From Paramecium tetraurelia (taxonomy: Eukaryota > Ciliophora > Oligohymenophorea > Peniculida > Parameciidae): 64,000 nucleotides of DNA. Position 1 is the first letter of the stretch. Each line of letters opens with the position of its first letter. Where the stretch lies: assembly GCF_000165425.1 (NCBI RefSeq), contig NW_001799034.1, forward strand, positions 1 through 64,000, in the 5' to 3' direction. A program made the translations under genes and the position numbers. Below, in pieces: positions 61,901 to 64,000 of the stretch. The notes below the pieces were generated by a model. It was not told where the DNA came from and made no database searches. It saw only the letters and a program-made list of their open reading frames with translations.

Positions 61901-64000
61901 AATTGTATTGAATCCACAAATTTCAAGTAGTCTTCATCACAATATCTAGATATTTGAGTTTGAGTCATGCTATTAATGTAAGAGTAGAATCGTTCGTCAA
62001 CGGGTTTAGTATCCAATTCCCTTCCTTATTGTTTGAAGACGGATTTGTAATTCATAAGCAACTTAACATAGTTCTTAGCAATTGCTATGGCTGGTTTTTT
62101 TCTTGTGCTCTTACGATATTAACTAAACCAAACTCCTTAGACTTTAAACACAACAGTCTTACGGCCATCAATCCATAAGTGCTTCTCCACATATTCTTCT
62201 ATCTTTTTCAATATTTCCATCTTTTCAATGAAATTCGAATGGATATCAAGATTCTGATTCAGGATTGTCAACTACCTTCTATACTTCTCATGTTAACTCT
62301 CCTTCAAACCATGTCTAAGTTTGTTTTGATTCTCCTAAAATACTATGGTTCTTCTCCAATCAAGATTTCTTATCAACACTAGATGTCTTCTTAAGAAGCA
62401 TTTTCTGAAAGTGAAACGATCATCTGTCCACAACTTTTAATGAGGATTGAGTTCATTCAGCATTTTCAGAAATTTGAGAGTCTTAAAGAAGAAAGCCTTT
62501 TGCTTTTGTTGTATTTCTGGGTCAGTAGAATCCTTCAATTTAAATTTCATAGCCCAATTAGAAGGTCTGCCAGCCAAATATTTCCTTAAAGTTTCAATGG
62601 ATTCCTTTTTCTTTTTTGATTTGGCATCTTCATCTTCCATAGTAGTGGATGCACTTAATTTAGATTTCGATTTCTTTTTTGATGACTCTGATTTCAATGC
62701 ACTCCTTGGTGATGATTTCATACTTTTAGGGGAATTATTATTTTATTATTATTTCTCCTTTTACTTCTACTTGTTCACAATATAATCTTCCACATCAGAA
62801 TCTGAACTAATTTCTTCGTATTAACATGTCTTCTATTCTGATAATAAACAACCATAAATCTTTTGAGTCGGATATCTTTTGATATCATCGTCTCCTTGGT
62901 TTTCTGATGATTACTTTTCACTTGAGCCCATAAACTTCTCAATAGTACTCTTGATCAAATATTAATGTCTTTGCATTAAATTCTATATTTCGTAAGGTAT
63001 CTCTCCAAATATTGAACCTTCAATATACCTTAAAAAGAAATTAGACAACAAGATGATTAGAAAGAAAGCGAGCAAACTTATTGTTGGATTGTAATCAACG
63101 ATTCTGTCTCTCGAATAAGAAATCAAACCACTATTCGAAACTAAGGATAGATATGCCAATCCTTCAAGCACATCATTCCACACTCCAATTGTAGATTCCC
63201 CTAGTGGCAATGGTCTTTACATATCATTCAACAATTTCAACTTGTCTGTCTGCAATTCCACCACGTTCCAAATGAAAGCAATGAAAAAACATAATGGAAA
63301 TGTCGTACCAAATAACACCAACATTGAATATTAGAGAGTGATTTCCATATATTCATCTACAGTACCATATCTTTCAGGACTGATAACGTAGGACTCTTTG
63401 TACAAGAATTCATTTTCAATAAAATTATTTATTTTTTCGAAGGGATTTGTCTCTCTTGTAATGGTTTCTTTCTTTTGAGTATCTTATTTCTCAGAAACAT
63501 TTTGTTCATTAGCCTATTTCGAAGATGCTCTATCAGGAGATAGACTTGGTGACTTTTGGGAATTCAAATCATCATGTCTCACATCCTCATCATCCTCTCT
63601 GATCTCATCAATCTGAGAAGTGAGTTTCTTGTTTTTTTAGACTTCCACATTTTCTTCTTTTTTCTCCCTCAATTATCGCAGAAATACTATCACTTTTGGT
63701 TTGATGATTTCCCAAATGTTCAATGAAAATTGTATTAAGAATATGGTCGAGAAATGATATTAAGCATGCTTCAAACAATCATCATTTATACAATGCAAAC
63801 CTACTTTCTAAAATATAAAAGCATATTACTTTATGTCCAAACATGATTTCAACCACTGGTCCACAGAGTGCAAAAAAAGATAGGAAATACTTCTTAAAAA
63901 CAAAATTGGTCTCATATTCTGTAATTGTTTTGTGATTCTCATAATCAGTCAATGACCCTGCTGTCTTGTCAAAAAAAGGATCCAAAATCAGAATCACTAT
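55969..64000 (-). CDS. Giant anoctamin (TMEM16)-pseudokinase-helical fusion, 5'-partial
   Basis: The frame is open from the window edge at 64000 to TGA at 55969-55971. Seven introns (22, 25, 28, 26, 25, 20 and 26 nt) leave exactly 2619 codons plus stop. Residues 1-330: anoctamin C-terminus, with DPFFDKTAGSLTDYENHKT, an acidic loop, YGTVDEYMEITLQYSMLVLF, RPLPLGESTIGVWNDVLEG and LISYSRDRIVDYNP, as in TMEM16 channels/scramblases. Residues 330-440: Ser/Lys-rich linker. About 440-920: unknown region. About 925-1040: kinase-like core with HGSIN in place of HRD, VDFG retained, WYMSPELI and CDAYSLGMV. The rest is helical, TPR-like. No TGA separates the parts. Confidence 0.75.

Overview
This window reads as ciliate macronuclear DNA, most likely Paramecium. 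It is very AT-rich. TAA and TAG occur inside almost every coding frame where Gln is expected, and TGA is the only stop. Genes are interrupted by tiny introns of about 20-31 nt, nearly all GTA...TAG. Three genes encode trichocyst matrix proteins. Standard-code reading shreds every gene, so I translated with TAA/TAG=Gln and spliced by eye. In most models the exon total (span minus introns) is an exact multiple of three and ends on TGA.

Layout. 1-10 kb: two Gln-rich coiled-coil or low-complexity genes, a decayed secreted lectin-like gene, a small minus-strand gene and an 8-TM protein. 10-17 kb: a trichocyst matrix-type protein and a roughly 1640-residue protein that joins leucine-rich repeats to a six-TM C-terminus. 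17-24 kb: an unknown basic protein, a tandem PX-domain protein, an SCI1-like small protein and a coiled-coil protein. 24-29 kb: two trichocyst matrix proteins flanking an alpha/beta hydrolase, then a small unknown gene. 29-47 kb: two very large paralogous TmcB/PAS-like membrane proteins in the same orientation; between them lie a SWIM-domain (SWS1/ZSWIM7-like) gene, an unusual malic enzyme, a PP1 phosphatase, an S1/P1 nuclease and a Mei2-like RRM protein. 47-56 kb: an acidic His-rich membrane protein, a decayed flavoprotein, a tubulin-tyrosine-ligase-like enzyme, a vacuolar-sorting-receptor-like protein and a small CXC (tesmin) protein. 56-64 kb: the 3' part of one giant minus-strand gene in which an anoctamin (TMEM16) C-terminus runs without a stop into a pseudokinase and a long helical region.

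Intergenic gaps are mostly tens to a few hundred bp and genes lie on both strands, as expected for Paramecium. A secretory theme recurs: three matrix proteins of the trichocyst secretory granule, a sorting receptor, and several signal-peptide proteins. That the sorting receptor handles the matrix cargo is inference only. The most unusual items are the anoctamin-pseudokinase fusion, the LRR-six-TM protein, and a malic enzyme whose malic domain seems duplicated with its key Tyr and Lys in different copies. Four genes that otherwise look intact each carry one single-base frame break, which may be assembly error or somatic/allelic variation.
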